From contig CAIXFB010000268.1 of assembly GCA_903918595.1 (NCBI GenBank), positions 1-7,394 of the forward strand: 7,394 nt of DNA. Reading direction: 5' to 3'. How positions within the stretch are numbered: position 1 is the stretch's first letter; every line of letters begins with the position of its first letter. A model generated the notes under the pieces. The model did not search any database. It was not told where the DNA came from and worked only from the letters and a program-made list of their open reading frames with translations. The stretch comes from an uncultured Actinomycetes bacterium (lineage in GTDB: Bacteria; Actinomycetota; Actinomycetes; S36-B12). This document shows positions 5,997 to 7,394 of this stretch, piece by piece. Position numbers and translations under genes: made by a program.

Positions 5997-5997
5997 G
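5982..5997. promoter_or_regulatory. Crp/GlxR-like binding site
   Basis: TGTGA, six bases, then TCACG matches the consensus TGTGA-N6-TCACA at 9 of 10 fixed positions. It lies in the divergent region between the RDD gene and glnA and covers the RDD -35 box. Crp/GlxR regulators are widespread in actinobacteria. Part of the match is shared with the -35 box (TGAC), so chance is possible. Confidence 0.45.
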
Positions 5998-6014
5998 GCG
6001 GGGCCAAGGCATCG

Positions 6015-6052
6015 TTAACACGGACGAAACAGACGAGATACCCGTGTGACAC
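6015..6052 (+). promoter_or_regulatory. GlnR-box-like array upstream of glnA
   Basis: Four 5-mers, TTAAC (6015), GAAAC (6026), GATAC (6037) and GACAC (6048), each separated by exactly six bases, follow the actinobacterial GlnR pattern of alternating GTNAC and GAAAC units with an 11-bp period. The GAAAC unit is perfect and the others each deviate at one fixed position. The array centres about 42 bases upstream of the predicted glnA transcription start, a normal position for an activator. GlnR is the OmpR-type global nitrogen regulator that controls glnA in many actinobacteria. Confidence 0.6.
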
Positions 6053-6062
6053 TCCGGGCTTC

Positions 6063-6068
6063 TAGATT
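6063..6068 (+). promoter_or_regulatory. Predicted -10 element of glnA
   Basis: TAGATT fits TANNNT and lies 11 bases after the GlnR-like array. No good -35 box stands at the right distance, as expected for an activator-dependent promoter. Transcription would start near 6075, giving a leader of about 57 bases. Confidence 0.45.
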
Positions 6069-6077
6069 CAGGGGGTC

Positions 6078-6121
6078 CAGAGGCACCCGGTCTCTGCGCG
6101 AGGCGAGCACCTACCTGGTGC
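6078..6121 (+). other. Two small hairpins in the glnA leader
   Basis: CAGAG (6078-6082) can pair with CTCTG (6092-6096) across a 9-base loop. GCACC (6107-6111) can pair with GGTGC (6117-6121) across a 5-base loop. The second stem ends directly before the AGGAGG ribosome site. Stems of only 5 bp are modest and a regulatory role is unproven. Confidence 0.3.
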
Positions 6122-6127
6122 AGGAGG
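6122..6127 (+). promoter_or_regulatory. Perfect ribosome binding site of glnA
   Basis: AGGAGG is the full Shine-Dalgarno consensus and lies 4 bases before the ATG at 6132. The spacing is slightly short, but the match agrees with high expression of glutamine synthetase. Confidence 0.75.
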
Positions 6128-6131
6128 AATC

Positions 6132-7394
6132 ATGTTCAAAAACTCCGAAGAGGTTCTCCAGTACATCGAGAACGAGGGCGTGAAGTTTGTCGACGTTCGA
6201 TTTATCGACCTACCCGGCGTCATGCAGCACTTCAACATGCCTGTCGAGTCCTTCAACCAGGACGTGTTCGACGATGGCCTGATGTTCGATGGATCATCGA
6301 TTCGTGGTTTCCAAGCGATCCACGAGTCCGACATGAAGTTGATGCCCGATCCCACCAGCGCATTCGTTGATCCGTTCCGCGACAACAAGACGCTGGTGAT
6401 GAACTTCTCGATTCGTGATCCATTCACGAACGAGCAGTACAGCCGAGACCCTCGCAACGTTGCCGCAAAAGCAGAGGCCTACCTCGCGTCCACTGGTATA
6501 GCCGACACCGTCTACTTCGGTGCTGAAGCCGAGTTCTATGTGTTCGACGACGTGCGCTTCGAGACCAACCAGCATTCGTCTTACTACTACATCGACTCCA
6601 TCGAAGGTGCGTGGAACACCGGCCGTAAGGAAGAGGGCGGCAACCTCGGCTACAAGACCCGCTACAAGGGCGGCTACTTCCCCGTTCCCCCTGTCGATCA
6701 CTTCGCTGATATTCGCGACGAGATGGTCAACCAGCTGATCGCGGTGGGCCTGCATGTAGAGCGCTCCCATCACGAGGTTGGTACCGCTGGTCAAGGTGAA
6801 ATCAACTACCGTTTCAACACGTTGACCGCATCAGCCGACGAGTTGATGCTCTTCAAGTACGTCATCAAGAATGTGGCCTGGCAGTTCGGCAAGTCCGCAA
6901 CCTTCATGCCCAAGCCCCTCTTCGGTGACAACGGCTCCGGTATGCACTGCCACCAGTCACTGTGGAAGGACGGCGAGCCGCTGTTCTACGACGAGATGGG
7001 CTACGGCGGTCTCTCCGACATCGCCCGCTGGTACATCGGCGGCCTGCTCAAGCACGCACCGTCACTGCTCGCGTTCACCAACCCGACCGTCAACAGCTAC
7101 CACCGTTTAGTGCCCGGCTACGAGGCGCCAGTGAACTTGGTCTACTCGGCGCGCAACCGTTCGGCATGCATCCGCATCCCGGTCACCGGTAACTCGCCCA
7201 AGGCCAAGCGCATCGAGTTCCGCGTGCCTGACCCGTCAAGCAACCCGTACCTCGCCTTCTCAGCACAGCTCATGGCCGGCCTTGACGGCATCAAGAACAA
7301 GATCGAGCCATTGGCACCGGTCGATAAGGATCTCTACGAGCTCCCACCGGACGAGTTGGCCAACATCCCACAGGTTCCCGGCTCGCTCTCGGCC
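6132..7394 (+). CDS. glnA: Glutamine synthetase type I, 5' part (3' end outside window)
   Basis: Glutamine synthetase joins ammonia to glutamate with ATP hydrolysis, the main entry of ammonium into metabolism; the enzyme is a cytoplasmic dodecamer. The first 421 codons are present of an expected total near 470-480. Visible marks are DGSSIRGF in the N-terminal beta-grasp domain, the metal ligands E132 and E134 in GAEAEFYVFD, NGSGMHCHQS with H272, R341 and R343 in ARNRSACIRIP, and EFRVPDPSSNPYLAF. The sequence DLYELPPDE contains Y402, which corresponds to the adenylylated Tyr397 of the E. coli enzyme, so it is a GSI-beta enzyme subject to control by an adenylyltransferase (GlnE). The ATG is fixed by the AGGAGG site. 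Upstream signals suggest GlnR and perhaps Crp-type control. Confidence 0.97.
   Translation, partial: MFKNSEEVLQYIENEGVKFVDVRFIDLPGVMQHFNMPVESFNQDVFDDGLMFDGSSIRGFQAIHESDMKLMPDPTSAFVDPFRDNKTLVMNFSIRDPFTNEQYSRDPRNVAAKAEAYLASTGIADTVYFGAEAEFYVFDDVRFETNQHSSYYYIDSIEGAWNTGRKEEGGNLGYKTRYKGGYFPVPPVDHFADIRDEMVNQLIAVGLHVERSHHEVGTAGQGEINYRFNTLTASADELMLFKYVIKNVAWQFGKSATFMPKPLFGDNGSGMHCHQSLWKDGEPLFYDEMGYGGLSDIARWYIGGLLKHAPSLLAFTNPTVNSYHRLVPGYEAPVNLVYSARNRSACIRIPVTGNSPKAKRIEFRVPDPSSNPYLAFSAQLMAGLDGIKNKIEPLAPVDKDLYELPPDELANIPQVPGSLSA

Noticed and set aside
6075..6131. Glutamine riboswitch in the glnA leader
   Set aside because: The known glutamine-binding RNA classes are mainly cyanobacterial and larger; the two short hairpins here do not show such an architecture.
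6294..6794. Minus-strand open frame of 166 codons inside glnA
   Set aside because: glnA is unmistakable on the plus strand here, and the antisense product resembles no known family.
1..7394. Mobile element or recent insertion boundaries around the cassette
   Set aside because: No transposase, integrase, inverted terminal repeats, target duplications or tRNA gene seen at the edges; base composition does not visibly differ from the neighbours.

Overview
The window is a chromosomal segment of an actinobacterium (Actinomycetota). The evidence is the gene order lipB – lipA – DUF4191 membrane protein – RDD membrane protein – glnA, which matches the mycobacterial order as I recall it (Rv2217 to Rv2220), together with close sequence resemblance to actinobacterial LipB, LipA, DUF4191 and type I glutamine synthetase. 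Base composition looks moderately GC-rich by eye, lower than in many soil actinobacteria. I cannot place it at genus level.

Layout. Positions 1-360 hold the 3' end of lipB (octanoyltransferase). lipA (lipoyl synthase) follows at 370-1320, and its stop codon overlaps the start of a MOSC-domain gene (1317-1844). A DUF4191 two-helix membrane protein lies at 1872-2546. A same-strand four-gene cassette then spans 2654-5548: a bicupin protein, an NADP-type beta-hydroxyacid dehydrogenase, a canonical single-domain cupin, and a 2-keto-4-pentenoate hydratase-like protein. A short RDD-family membrane gene lies on the minus strand (5605-5961) and ends tail to tail with the cassette. glnA starts at 6132 and runs off the right edge after 421 codons.

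How the parts work together. lipB and lipA act in succession to make protein-bound lipoate. The MOSC protein is translationally linked to lipA and may be a sulfur or molybdenum-cofactor binding protein. The cassette looks like an accessory catabolic operon placed within an otherwise conserved housekeeping block. It has its own candidate promoter, and a perfect 12-bp palindrome of the LacI-family type abuts and overlaps the -35 box, so a sugar- or acid-responsive repressor encoded elsewhere may control it. The substrate cannot be named; no transporter, regulator or aldolase is present in the window.

The 170-bp divergent region between the RDD gene and glnA is dense in regulatory signals: a leaderless-type promoter for the RDD gene, a Crp/GlxR-like palindrome, four 5-mers at exact 11-bp spacing that resemble a GlnR box, a -10 element for glnA, and a leader with two small hairpins before a strong ribosome binding site. 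No stretch over 300 bases lacks a gene. I see no RNA genes, insertion sequences, CRISPR arrays, attachment sites or clear intrinsic terminators.
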